This document shows, in pieces, positions 17,710 to 25,849 of a DNA stretch of 64,000 nt (the stretch's first letter is position 1; each line of letters opens with the position of its first letter). Under the pieces are notes generated by a model. It did not search any database, had not been told where the DNA came from, and was given only the letters and a program-made list of their open reading frames with translations. The position numbers were made by a program, and so were the translations under genes. The stretch is from NCBI RefSeq assembly GCF_015999245.1, contig NZ_JAEAMR010000003.1, positions 63,721-127,720 of the forward strand, written 5' to 3'. The stretch comes from Streptomyces sp. AV19. Its GTDB lineage: Bacteria > Actinomycetota > Actinomycetes > Streptomycetales > Streptomycetaceae.

Positions 17710-19026
17710 ATGATCCACCACACCGACCGCGTGCTCGTCGCTGACCTGCGCGAACACCTCGGCCAGACCATCTCGATCTGCGGCTGGGTGAACACCCTCC
17801 GCCTCCAGCGCAAGATGCAGTTCGTCGTCGTCCGCGACCACACCGGCATGACCCAGGTGACCCACCAGCGCGACGGCGGCGAACTGGAAGCCCGGCTCGA
17901 ACAGCTCACCCCCGAGTCCTCCGTCCGCATTACCGGCCGAGTAGTCGAAAACCCTGTCGTCAAGCTCGGTGGCCTGGAGATCATCCCCGAAGCGGTCGAG
18001 GTGTTGAACCGTGCCGAGACCCCGCTCCCCATCGACGAGCACACCGCCCTGGAGCAGCGGCTCGACTGGCGCTTCCTCGACGTCCGCAAGCGGCCCGCTG
18101 CCCAGCTCCTCTTCGCCGTGCAGACCGCCCTTGAGCAGGGCATGCGCGAGTACGCCTACGCCCAGGGATGCACCGAGATGCACACCCCCAAGCTCATGGA
18201 GACCGCCTCGGAGTCCGGCGCCGAGGTCTTCAAGCTCGGCTACTTCGGCCGTGACGCCTACCTGGCCCAGTCGCCCCAGTTCTACAAGCAGATGGCGATC
18301 GCCGCCGGCATCGACAAGGTCTTCGAGGTCGGCCCGGTTTTCCGCGCTGAGCCGTCCTTCACCTCCCGGCACGCCACCGAGTTCACCGGCGTCGACGTCG
18401 AGCTCGCGTGGATCAACGACGTCGAGGACGTGATGGCCTTTGAGGAGCGGATGCTCGCCCACGCCATCGCCCAGGTCGCCGAGAAGCACGGCGAGGCCAT
18501 CCGGGAGCACTTCGGGGTGGACGTGGTCGTGCCCGAGGCGCCGTTCCCGCGGATCACCATGGCGGAGGCCCAGGAGATCCTCCGTGCCAAAGGATGGGAC
18601 CCGGAGGGGGTGAAGGAAGACCTCGACCCCGAAGGCGAGCGGGGCATCGCCGCGCACATCAAGGAGCAAACCGGACACGAGTTCGTGTTCGTCACCCAGT
18701 ACCCAGTGAGTATCCGGCCCTTCTACCACATGCGCCCGGTCGGCCAGCCGGACGTCACGCTGTCCTTTGACCTGCTGTGGAAGGGGCTGGAGGTCACCAC
18801 GGGCGCCCAGCGCGAGCACCGCCACGATGTCCTGCTCAAGCAGGCCGCCGAGAAGGAGATGAGCACCGAGCACATGCAGGACTACCTCAACGCCTTCCGC
18901 TTCGGCTGCCCCCCGCACGGCGGTCTGGGCATGGGGCTCGGGCGAGTCTTGATGGTGCTGCTCGGTCTGGACTCGATCCGGGAGGCGACGTTCCTGTTCC
19001 GCGGGCCCAACCGTCTCACCCCGTAG
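17710..19026 (+). CDS. archaeal-type aspartyl-tRNA synthetase (paralogue)
   Basis: A 438-aa class II tRNA synthetase lacking the bacterial GAD insertion, so it is of the short archaeal/eukaryal AspRS type. An OB-fold anticodon-binding domain covers about 1-105. Motif 2 is FRAEPSFTSRHATEF and motif 3 is GLGMGLGRVLM (about 405-415). The sequences RPFYHM and SFDLLWKGLEVTTGAQREH are typical of AspRS rather than AsnRS. ATG 17710 follows GGAGG by 7 nt. All catalytic elements look intact. In this cargo locus it may be a resistant spare synthetase or supply Asp-tRNA for biosynthesis. Expression is under a T-box. Confidence 0.88.
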   Translation: MIHHTDRVLVADLREHLGQTISICGWVNTLRLQRKMQFVVVRDHTGMTQVTHQRDGGELEARLEQLTPESSVRITGRVVENPVVKLGGLEIIPEAVEVLNRAETPLPIDEHTALEQRLDWRFLDVRKRPAAQLLFAVQTALEQGMREYAYAQGCTEMHTPKLMETASESGAEVFKLGYFGRDAYLAQSPQFYKQMAIAAGIDKVFEVGPVFRAEPSFTSRHATEFTGVDVELAWINDVEDVMAFEERMLAHAIAQVAEKHGEAIREHFGVDVVVPEAPFPRITMAEAQEILRAKGWDPEGVKEDLDPEGERGIAAHIKEQTGHEFVFVTQYPVSIRPFYHMRPVGQPDVTLSFDLLWKGLEVTTGAQREHRHDVLLKQAAEKEMSTEHMQDYLNAFRFGCPPHGGLGMGLGRVLMVLLGLDSIREATFLFRGPNRLTP

Positions 19027-19036
19027 TCGCGAGAGG

Positions 19037-19077
19037 GAGGTGCCGCCGGCCGTCGCGTGTGGACGGTGGCACCCCCC
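19037..19077. terminator. hairpin between convergent genes
   Basis: GGTGCC near 19038 and GGCACC near 19066 can form an interrupted stem between the synthetase gene (plus) and the cupin gene (minus). Confidence 0.4.
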
Positions 19078-19081
19078 ACGA

Positions 19082-19885
19082 TCAATACCGGGTGTTCCGG
19101 AGATCATGCAGCCACGCCTCGGCGGGGTTGTCGTCCCAGTACGCTCGGAGCGCGAGCTCACGCTCGGAGTAGTGCCCCTGGTGGCACAGGCCGCCGTGGG
19201 CGAGCGTGATGCTCAAGGCGAGTGGCGACTCCGTGGTGACCCAGTGGGGCGTCAGCGCATGACTCCATAACTGATCGCCGGGCTCCATGCGGACGGACTG
19301 CCGGTCGGCGGGATCGTGCTCGGGAGGCTCCTCCGCGGTGGTCTCCCCGATGACCGCCGCCTCCGCCGACAGGATGCGGTCGGGGGCGAGGTAGCTGTGG
19401 AAGGTCTTCGCGCCTTCGACCTGCCAGACCAGGCCGTGCGAGTTGTCGTTGTGGTACGTCGAGGCGGCGCCGCGGGTGGAGATGAAGAGGATCGGCGCGC
19501 AGCGTTGCCAGGTGAAGCCTTCCGAAGCCAGGAACGTGCGCCACGGGATCATGACCTGCTCTTGGAAGCCTGCGAACAGGTCGTCGTAGAAGCGGGCGAG
19601 ATCGAAGTGCACCAGCCTGAAGGGCCAGGCGACGATCTCGCTCAACGGCGCGGTGCGGAACTTCTCGGTGCGTTCCATCCTCACGGCCCAGTCGTCGTCG
19701 CCGAGGATCGTGAAACGCACCGCGTTGTCACGCCGCACGCGATCAAGGACGTCGACGGCTGTCGGAAGCTGGAACTCGAAGGGGACCAGGGGGCTGGTGA
19801 TGCGGAAGTTGGGTGGAGTTCGCCATCGGGTGGTGAACTCCACGGCTGTGGTGACGTGGGGACGCATGCGGACCTCGTGTGTCAT
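19082..19885 (-). CDS. JmjC/cupin-like 2-oxoglutarate Fe(II) oxygenase
   Basis: A 267-aa double-stranded beta-helix protein of the cupin-8/JmjC type. The iron ligands appear to be His145 and Asp147 in STYHNDNSHG with His214 in LTPHWV. Lys160 (VEGAKTFHSY) sits where JmjC hydroxylases bind 2-oxoglutarate. Such enzymes hydroxylate or oxidise amino-acid side chains, often in peptides or proteins. Its ATG overlaps the stop of the upstream radical SAM gene (ATGA), so it is the last gene of a four-gene coupled unit. A second in-frame ATG at 19867 has a better ribosome site. Confidence 0.8.
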   Translation of the reverse strand: MTHEVRMRPHVTTAVEFTTRWRTPPNFRITSPLVPFEFQLPTAVDVLDRVRRDNAVRFTILGDDDWAVRMERTEKFRTAPLSEIVAWPFRLVHFDLARFYDDLFAGFQEQVMIPWRTFLASEGFTWQRCAPILFISTRGAASTYHNDNSHGLVWQVEGAKTFHSYLAPDRILSAEAAVIGETTAEEPPEHDPADRQSVRMEPGDQLWSHALTPHWVTTESPLALSITLAHGGLCHQGHYSERELALRAYWDDNPAEAWLHDLRNTRY

Positions 19886-20781
19886 CTGGAAGGTCGACAG
19901 ATGGCGGCGCAGTCCGGGGTGACCCGGTCCTCGGCGCGGCTTCCGAGGAACGCCTTGATGGCTGCGCGGGGAGCGTGGACGCTGATGCCGGCCTTCCCGT
20001 ACGGGCAACGGCGTACTTCGCCGTTGGCCGACACGTACAGGGCCGAGGAGTGGCACCCGCGGCGTCGTTCCGGGTAGAGCTGCATGGTCCGCAGGCCCGT
20101 CAAGTGATCCTGAAAGTCCTGCGAGAGCACGAAATAGCGGCGCAACACCTCGGCGTCCTCGCGTTGTTGTGCCACGTATTCGTGCAGGGAGATACCGCTG
20201 CGGCGTCGGCCAGCAGGGTCCAGGGTGACGGGGCTGAGCTGGACCTCGACGTCCACGTGCTCCACCAACCGGTGGATGTCGCCGCATTCGTCGCCGGAGA
20301 GCTTCCAGTAGGTAAGGTGCAGGACCTTGCCCGACGCCGGGACCGACCGCAAGGTCGCTGCTGCCGATTCCGCCGACCTTTTCGTACGTCCAAGGAGCAT
20401 CGCACCGTGCGAGTCAGCGGACACCGTCACCGTCTCCAGCAAGTGACCGATCTCGCTGAGGCGACTCACTTCCTCCTGCGTCCGGGCAGAGGTGACCATC
20501 GAGACGGACATGCCGAACTGGTGGGCCAGACGCACGAGCGTCCGCAGCTGCGGGTGGTGGGTCGGTTCGCCGCCGGTGAGACAGACTCCCCCGACGCCGA
20601 TCTCCCTCAGCCGCGACAGCGTTCGGGCATAGGTGGTCACGTCGAGAAAGCCATGGGCGCGGTCGGCGCGGAAGCAGAAGCCGCAGGCCACCGCACAGTG
20701 TCCTGCAGTACTGATCAGCGCGGACCGAAAATGGAGCGAGGATTCGGGCGCTTCTATGGGCGTGGCGGTCTCGAGGGTCAT
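19882..20781 (-). CDS. radical SAM enzyme (second of pair)
   Basis: A 299-aa radical SAM protein. The [4Fe-4S] ligands that bind SAM are Cys29, Cys33 and Cys36 (CAVACGFC). LTGGEPTHHP is the GGE motif. The C-terminal third has additional Cys (RRGCHSS, RRCPYGK, DCAAIC) that could hold an auxiliary cluster, although it is shorter than a full SPASM domain. Start and stop overlap both neighbours by four bases (ATGA). It probably generates a 5'-deoxyadenosyl radical to modify the product of, or a site made by, its larger partner. Confidence 0.87.
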   Translation of the reverse strand: MTLETATPIEAPESSLHFRSALISTAGHCAVACGFCFRADRAHGFLDVTTYARTLSRLREIGVGGVCLTGGEPTHHPQLRTLVRLAHQFGMSVSMVTSARTQEEVSRLSEIGHLLETVTVSADSHGAMLLGRTKRSAESAAATLRSVPASGKVLHLTYWKLSGDECGDIHRLVEHVDVEVQLSPVTLDPAGRRRSGISLHEYVAQQREDAEVLRRYFVLSQDFQDHLTGLRTMQLYPERRRGCHSSALYVSANGEVRRCPYGKAGISVHAPRAAIKAFLGSRAEDRVTPDCAAICRPSR

Positions 20782-22079
20782 TGCACCCCCGTGTTGTCCC
20801 AGGCCGCGATTCCCACGGTGCTGGTGTAGAAGGCGCACATCTCCGGGTCTGGGGAATCTCCGCCTATGAGGGCTTGTTCGTTGCGGGACGGACCGCCGCA
20901 AATCGCCAGTGCGGGGCAATCGCCGCATTCATGGATCGGCGCGATCACCTTCGCAATCCCCGCCAATAGCTCGGGATTCGCCCGGAGATCGTCGATGCTG
21001 TAGAGGAACGAGGGCTCTTCGAAGTTGATGTCGCACAGGCTGACCCTGTTGCCGGGGAGCAGCGCGGCGTTGAGGCTGCGGTCCCCCTGCATGTGGTCGA
21101 AGAGCATCGGCCGGCGCGTGTCGAGGGCCTGGAAGGCGCGGTCCAGGACCGAGAAGAGCATCCCGCCTCGCCCCAAGGCCGTCATCCGCGCTTCGTGCAA
21201 CTCATGCGCGAGATCACGGCCGTTCACACGCCAACGTCCGCCCGCAGGGATGGGGGTGTTCACGTAGATGAACTTCAGCCCGAGGTCATCGATGATCCAG
21301 GCCACGGTTTCGGCAAGGCGCCCGATATTGGCCGCCGTGGGGGTCAGGTTGCAGCCCACATGGAGGTTGCCCGCCGCGAGCAGACGATGGACATTGCGGC
21401 GGATGCGGTCGTCAGCAGGCTGTCCTCCGAGGAGGAAGCGGTTGGCCGAGTTGATGTCCGGAGGGCCGTCGATGGAGACGCCGACGCCGTATTCGTAACG
21501 GACGAAGTGCTCCAGGGCCGCTTCGGTCAGGCGGGCGCCATTGGTGACCACGGTTCGACGGACCCTGCCGACACCGTGCTGACGGGCAAGGTGATCGGCC
21601 AGTTCGTCCCCGTACTGCATCAGGTCGAAGCGGATGGTCGGCTCACCGCCGAACCACTGGATCGACACCTCCTCCTGCCCGCTGTTCTGCTCGAACAGGT
21701 AGCAGAGTCCTTCGGCCAGTTCGGCCTCGGTCATGTCCGGCTTGCCGGTGTTGGTGTCGACGAAGCAGTACGTGCAGGCCATGTTGCAGCGGTCGGTGAG
21801 CACCACCCGGAGTCCGCTGATGCGGCGCGGCGTCGGGTCCAGGCCGAGGATGTCGAGGCGGTTGCGGAGTGCTTCGCGGCGGTCGGCAACGGGGCCATCC
21901 GAGGTGAAGCCGAGCTCTTCGAGAGCCTTGTGGGTCGCGGTCGGGGGAACCCCGGCGAGGTCACGGACCTCACCGGGGTCGAGGTACACACTCTCCAGTG
22001 CCACGGGATCGAGGAGAACCGACTCCCCGTCCCGCTCGTACTGGAAGTACCTCCCCCACAAAAGGCGGGGTCGGGTCAC
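20778..22079 (-). CDS. radical SAM/SPASM maturase-like enzyme
   Basis: A 433-aa protein starting at GTG 22079. About 85 N-terminal residues precede the radical SAM core and might recognise a substrate. Cluster ligands are Cys98, Cys102 and Cys105 (CNMACTYC), and FGGEPTIRFD is the GGE motif. The C-terminal region has a Cys pattern typical of SPASM auxiliary clusters (SLCDINFEE, HECGDCPALAICGG, and Cys415 in EMCAFY). Proteins of this build (anSME, PqqE and RiPP maturases) modify peptides or proteins. It starts 5 nt after the stop of the 118-aa gene, which is therefore the prime substrate candidate. Confidence 0.9.
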   Translation of the reverse strand: MTRPRLLWGRYFQYERDGESVLLDPVALESVYLDPGEVRDLAGVPPTATHKALEELGFTSDGPVADRREALRNRLDILGLDPTPRRISGLRVVLTDRCNMACTYCFVDTNTGKPDMTEAELAEGLCYLFEQNSGQEEVSIQWFGGEPTIRFDLMQYGDELADHLARQHGVGRVRRTVVTNGARLTEAALEHFVRYEYGVGVSIDGPPDINSANRFLLGGQPADDRIRRNVHRLLAAGNLHVGCNLTPTAANIGRLAETVAWIIDDLGLKFIYVNTPIPAGGRWRVNGRDLAHELHEARMTALGRGGMLFSVLDRAFQALDTRRPMLFDHMQGDRSLNAALLPGNRVSLCDINFEEPSFLYSIDDLRANPELLAGIAKVIAPIHECGDCPALAICGGPSRNEQALIGGDSPDPEMCAFYTSTVGIAAWDNTGVQ

Positions 22080-22084
22080 TGCGA

Positions 22085-22441
22085 TCAGGCCGCTTCCTCT
22101 TCGGCGATCCCCAGCTGTGCCATGACCTTCCGCACGGTCTCCTCACCGGCGGCCTGGAGCTTGGCCGACGCCGCGGGGGAGCCCCCGTCGGCGAGGACGA
22201 TCACACCCGGCAGCGTGGGGTTCGGCGCCATGAGCGTGATGCCGGCCGGCTCGGTGCTCACGACCATGATCGCGTCTTTCAGCTCGACCCAGTTCACCTG
22301 GTCTTTGATCGTCTCCAGGATCTCGGACTGCTTCTGCTGGAACGAGGCGCGCTCGCCCATCCACACTCCCGCCTTGCTCTTGGAGTCGACGACGTCGGCG
22401 TAGATCAAGTGGTCCTTCTTCTCCCGTCGCGATTGCGGCAT
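22085..22441 (-). CDS. 118-aa protein, candidate substrate or carrier
   Basis: The first gene of the radical SAM operon, with a strong AGAGGAGG site 7 nt before ATG 22441. The protein has a basic start (MPQSRREKKDHLIYADV), a predicted helix (ERASFQQKQSEILETIKDQV), a hydrophobic beta-rich middle with repeated Pro-Gly turns (AGITLMAPNPTLPGVIVLADGG) and a charged helical tail ending GIAEEEAA. It has no Cys. I do not recognise a family. Size and position fit a leader-plus-core substrate of the downstream maturases, or a small accessory protein. Confidence 0.75.
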   Translation of the reverse strand: MPQSRREKKDHLIYADVVDSKSKAGVWMGERASFQQKQSEILETIKDQVNWVELKDAIMVVSTEPAGITLMAPNPTLPGVIVLADGGSPAASAKLQAAGEETVRKVMAQLGIAEEEAA

Positions 22442-22605
22442 GACTGACCTCCTCTGATGTGGTGGTGGATCTGGTGACGGAAACGGCCGTCGCGGCGGTG
22501 CCGCGCCCTGCGATGTCGAGGGCGGTCTACCAACTGCGGAAGATCAACGACGTGGCCGTTTCGCCGGACGGCTGTCGACGATGGCACTCCGCGCCCTGGC
22601 CGGTG

Positions 22606-22650
22606 ATGAGCATTTATGAGCGATCGCGCCAACCTGCGCTCGGATCGCTC
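22606..22650. promoter_or_regulatory. operator-like repeats in divergent region
   Basis: Two ATGAGC direct repeats (22606-22611 and 22616-22621) lie one helical turn apart, followed by an 8-bp inverted repeat GAGCGATC...GATCGCTC (22618-22625 and 22643-22650). They sit between the radical SAM operon and the XRE regulator gene, a natural site for autoregulation. Confidence 0.4.
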
Positions 22651-22652
22651 TG

Positions 22653-24209
22653 GTGAGCACAAGAATGCGGTCCATGGTGACCACTGACCGTCGCCGGTGT
22701 GTACAGTGCGGTACGCCGCTGAGTCGCTCCAACTCCCTTACGCGGTGCTTGCCTTGTCAGCGAGAACCAATCGCAAGGCTTGACCCGGCGTTCTGGACCA
22801 ATCCGACGGTGCGGAAGGCCGCTGAAGCCTGGGACTTCGGTGCCGTTGTACGGCTGCTCCGCCAGCACACCGGGTTATCGCAAGCGGCCGTCGCCCGGCT
22901 GGTCAACATCGACCAGGCCGAGGTGAGCCGTCTGGAACGCGGGCGGAAGAAGATCCGCGACCGTCGCCAGGTGAAGCAGTGGGGCGAGGCCCTGGGAGTG
23001 CCACCCCAACTCATTGGGTTGCTCCCCCGCGGACACGACTCCATCGAGGTGGCACGGCCGATCGACGGACATCCCAGTCTTCCAGTCGGGCCGGGACAGC
23101 TTCTCCTGCCCGCAGGGCAACGTCTGCCTCCGTCGGTTCTGCCGGTGCTGACGGAGTCGGCTTCTACGCTCAGCGGCGACACGGTCACCGTGGCGCTCAA
23201 CCGCGGCATCGAAGAGTGGGCCCGAATGCCGCTCCGGGCCTTGATCGCCGCCACCCACGTCGTTGATGGCCACGAACGGCACTTCGTAGCGGACGCCCGT
23301 GAAACAGTGCCTCAAGGCCGCGTACTCGCTATCCCCGCGGCCTACGAACTCGACGACCTCACCTATGGAGTGCTCTGGGCGGTCACCGGATTCGACGCAT
23401 CGCTGCTCGGAGACGACGCGGACCTCCACGAGTGCCTGGCGCTGTCCCCACAAGACCTGCTGCGCAACGGTGAGAGCTTGGCAAAGGTGAGCGGTCTGAC
23501 CGGTGGGGCACAGATGTTCCTCGGGTCGCAGGCATGCGCCCAGTTCATTCTTGATCAACGTGACGAGCTTGCTGACGACCCCCTCTTCTGGACACGCGAG
23601 CAGCGGGGAGAAGAAGCAGCCACCTGGTTGTTCTTCAGGCACAAGCACAGGTACCTCCGGGAGACGGCCCCCGCTCGAGCGCACAGTGGTGTAGGCCGCG
23701 CCTTCTGCGTTCCCCGTTGGGCGGTCGACACCTCGCCCTCGTACGAGAGGGTCTTGCTCTTCCTCGCTCTGGCTCTGATGGAGGCCCACGGAGTCACGAC
23801 ATGGCTCGTCGATGAAGCTGATCTACAGCGGACGGACGGGTTCGTGTTGGTGCCCGGCCGCAAGGCCGCGATCGCTACGTGGGTGCGAGCGGAAGCCGTC
23901 GCGCAAACGATGCTGACGTCGGGGCGGCACACGCTGCGCACGTTCACGGACATCACGCGGCATGCACAGGCGCACTCGGTCACCGTGGGAGGAAGCCCGG
24001 GTGAACGTCTCGTGGCGACGGCCGAGTACCTCAACCTCGACCACGAGTGGCTCGCCCGCCGATGCCGACAGCTTGCGGCTGGAGGAACGCGACGGCTAGC
24101 AAGACCGCGAAGCCGCCACCTCAGTCTCGCCGCTCTCGACGTCGCCTGCTCCTTCGTCGCGGCCGAATTCCGGTCAACTGGCCGTGTCACCAGGGCCGGG
24201 ACTCGGTAG
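22653..24209 (+). CDS. XRE-family regulator with zinc-knuckle N-terminus
   Basis: Up to 518 aa from GTG 22653; ATGs at 22665 and 22674 are alternative starts. The N-terminus has two CxxC pairs (Cys16, Cys19, Cys32, Cys35). A helix-turn-helix of the XRE type follows at about 60-110 (LRQHTGLSQAAVARLVNIDQ and EVSRLERGRKKI). The remaining 400 residues have no recognisable ligand domain but are well ordered and helical. This layout is common for cluster-linked Streptomyces regulators. It is divergent from the 118-aa/radical SAM operon and upstream of the asparaginase gene, so it probably controls the locus. Confidence 0.8.
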   Translation: MSTRMRSMVTTDRRRCVQCGTPLSRSNSLTRCLPCQREPIARLDPAFWTNPTVRKAAEAWDFGAVVRLLRQHTGLSQAAVARLVNIDQAEVSRLERGRKKIRDRRQVKQWGEALGVPPQLIGLLPRGHDSIEVARPIDGHPSLPVGPGQLLLPAGQRLPPSVLPVLTESASTLSGDTVTVALNRGIEEWARMPLRALIAATHVVDGHERHFVADARETVPQGRVLAIPAAYELDDLTYGVLWAVTGFDASLLGDDADLHECLALSPQDLLRNGESLAKVSGLTGGAQMFLGSQACAQFILDQRDELADDPLFWTREQRGEEAATWLFFRHKHRYLRETAPARAHSGVGRAFCVPRWAVDTSPSYERVLLFLALALMEAHGVTTWLVDEADLQRTDGFVLVPGRKAAIATWVRAEAVAQTMLTSGRHTLRTFTDITRHAQAHSVTVGGSPGERLVATAEYLNLDHEWLARRCRQLAAGGTRRLARPRSRHLSLAALDVACSFVAAEFRSTGRVTRAGTR

Positions 24210-24269
24210 CCTGCACGGAACGATCTCCCGACGCGTGACCACTCGGATGATGGGCAGGGGGCTGACGAG

Positions 24270-25268
24270 GTGGCAGGGGCAGTGAGAACAGTCGCGATCT
24301 ACTCCCTCGGGGGAACGATTGCGATGACGACCGACCCAGACACCGGTGGGGTGGTCCCAGCCCTGTCTGCCCACGACCTCCTCGCCACTGTTCCCGGCCT
24401 TGACGCGCTCGGCATCAACCTGCGGGTGCACGATTTCTGCCGGGTACCGGGAGCGTCGCTCACCTTCGAGAACCTCGCCATGCTCAGCGAGGCGATCAAC
24501 GCGATGCTCGACGAGGGCGAGGTTGACGGCGTCGTGGTCACGCAGGGGACCGACACGATTGAGGAGACCGCTTTCTTCCTTGATCTCTGCCATGCTCACG
24601 CGGCCCCCGTCATTGTCACGGGCGCGATGCGCAACCCGACCATGGCAGGACCGGACGGCCCTGGAAACCTGTACGCCGCCGTGGTCGCCGCGGCCGACCC
24701 GAGGCTGCGAGAATCCGGCTGTCTCGTCGTCATGGGCGATGAGATCCACGCAGCACGGCACGTCCGCAAGTCCCACACCACCAGCCCAGCCGCATTCACG
24801 TCACCGAGCGCCGGCCCGCTCGGCCGCATCGCTGAAGACCGCGTCCACCTCGTCGGCAGGCTGCCTGATCGGCCCGCTCCCATGAAGCCCCTGGCACAAG
24901 GCGCCAGGGTCGGCCTCTATACCGTCAGCCTGGGGGACGACGGAGCCCTGCTCGGGCGATGGGACGACGCCTGCGACGGCCTGGTCGTCGCCGCTTTCGG
25001 GGTGGGACATGTACCGCAGCAGCTCGTGGACGCGCTGGAGCAACTGGCCACGCGCATTCCCGTAGTCCTGGCTTCACGGATCGGCAGCGGTCCGGTACTG
25101 ACCCATACGTACGGCTTCGCGGGGTCGGAAACGGACCTCATCAAGCGCGGCCTCATCCCGGCCGGATCCCTCAGCCCTTATCAGGCCAGGCTTCTTCTCC
25201 ACCAACTGATCGCCCACGGAACAGGGCGCGACGCAATCGCAGCGACCTTCACGACGTTCGCCAACTGA
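24270..25268 (+). CDS. L-asparaginase family amidohydrolase
   Basis: A 332-aa asparaginase/glutaminase of the bacterial type. The nucleophile Thr is in YSLGGTIAMT (Thr16) and the second active-site triad is in VVTQGTDTIEETA. There is no signal peptide, so it is cytoplasmic. GTG 24270 follows AGGGGG by 8 nt. It begins 60 nt after the regulator gene. Substrate in this locus could be free Asn or a larger amide, for example a biosynthetic intermediate or a protected pro-drug. A second asparaginase gene lies at 60638-61636. Confidence 0.88.
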   Translation: MAGAVRTVAIYSLGGTIAMTTDPDTGGVVPALSAHDLLATVPGLDALGINLRVHDFCRVPGASLTFENLAMLSEAINAMLDEGEVDGVVVTQGTDTIEETAFFLDLCHAHAAPVIVTGAMRNPTMAGPDGPGNLYAAVVAAADPRLRESGCLVVMGDEIHAARHVRKSHTTSPAAFTSPSAGPLGRIAEDRVHLVGRLPDRPAPMKPLAQGARVGLYTVSLGDDGALLGRWDDACDGLVVAAFGVGHVPQQLVDALEQLATRIPVVLASRIGSGPVLTHTYGFAGSETDLIKRGLIPAGSLSPYQARLLLHQLIAHGTGRDAIAATFTTFAN

Positions 25269-25296
25269 CCTCAACAGATCCCAGAAGGGAAGGCGC

Positions 25297-25755
25297 GTGC
25301 GCGCCCACGAACTGACCATCGGCCGAACCTTCGGCGTCACCTTCGATCACGGCGAAGACTTCTTCGACGCCCTCTCCACTTTCTGCCGCGAGCACGGAGT
25401 ACGCCAGGGATACATCCCCTCATTCATCGGTGCCTTCGCGGAGGCCGAGATCGTAGGGGCCTGCGAAAAGCTCGAGAACCCGGACGCCCCGGTCTGGTCC
25501 AAGACCTACGTCACCAACGTCGAGGCGTTCGGCGCTGGCACGCTCGCGCACGATCCGGAGAGTGGCGCCATCCTGCCGCACATCCACGTGTCCGCCGGCC
25601 TCAAGGCACAGTCTGCCGACGGCCGCACGAGCCACCTCCTGAGCGCCAAAGTCCAGTTCCTCAGCGAGTTGTTGGTGGTCGAGGTCGTGTCACCGAACAT
25701 GACCAGGCCGCGCAACCCCCGCCTATATGATGTGCCGCTGCTTACCTTCGACTGA
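25297..25755 (+). CDS. PPC/DUF296-domain protein
   Basis: A 152-aa protein starting at GTG 25297 behind AGGGAAGG, 28 nt after the asparaginase stop. The sequence VRQGYIPSFIGAFAEAEI, the GxGxL-like EAFGAGTLAHD and HIHVSAGLKAQSADG match the plant-and-prokaryote conserved (PPC) fold known from AT-hook proteins and from stand-alone bacterial DUF296 proteins. Bacterial members are trimeric and of unclear function; the conserved His residues (LPHIHVSAG) suggest metal binding. It appears to be the last gene of the metabolic cargo block. Confidence 0.8.
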   Translation: MRAHELTIGRTFGVTFDHGEDFFDALSTFCREHGVRQGYIPSFIGAFAEAEIVGACEKLENPDAPVWSKTYVTNVEAFGAGTLAHDPESGAILPHIHVSAGLKAQSADGRTSHLLSAKVQFLSELLVVEVVSPNMTRPRNPRLYDVPLLTFD

Positions 25756-25786
25756 AGACGATAGGCGCATCGAATAGCGTGCCTAT

Positions 25787-25804
25787 GGCTCCCGGCGGGG
25801 AGCC
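25787..25804. terminator. hairpin between convergent genes
   Basis: GGCTCCC (25787-25793) pairs with GGGAGCC (25798-25804), separating the metabolic block (plus) from the defence operon (minus). Confidence 0.5.
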
Positions 25805-25849
25805 CGGTCCATTTGTTGACGACGCACCAGTCGATATCCCGGCTGTTCA

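Noticed and set aside
22085..22441. The 118-aa protein as a classical lanthipeptide, lasso or thiopeptide precursor
   Set aside because: It has no Cys, no Ser/Thr-rich core and no associated LanB/C, lasso protease/cyclase or YcaO genes; only a radical-SAM type substrate role remains plausible.
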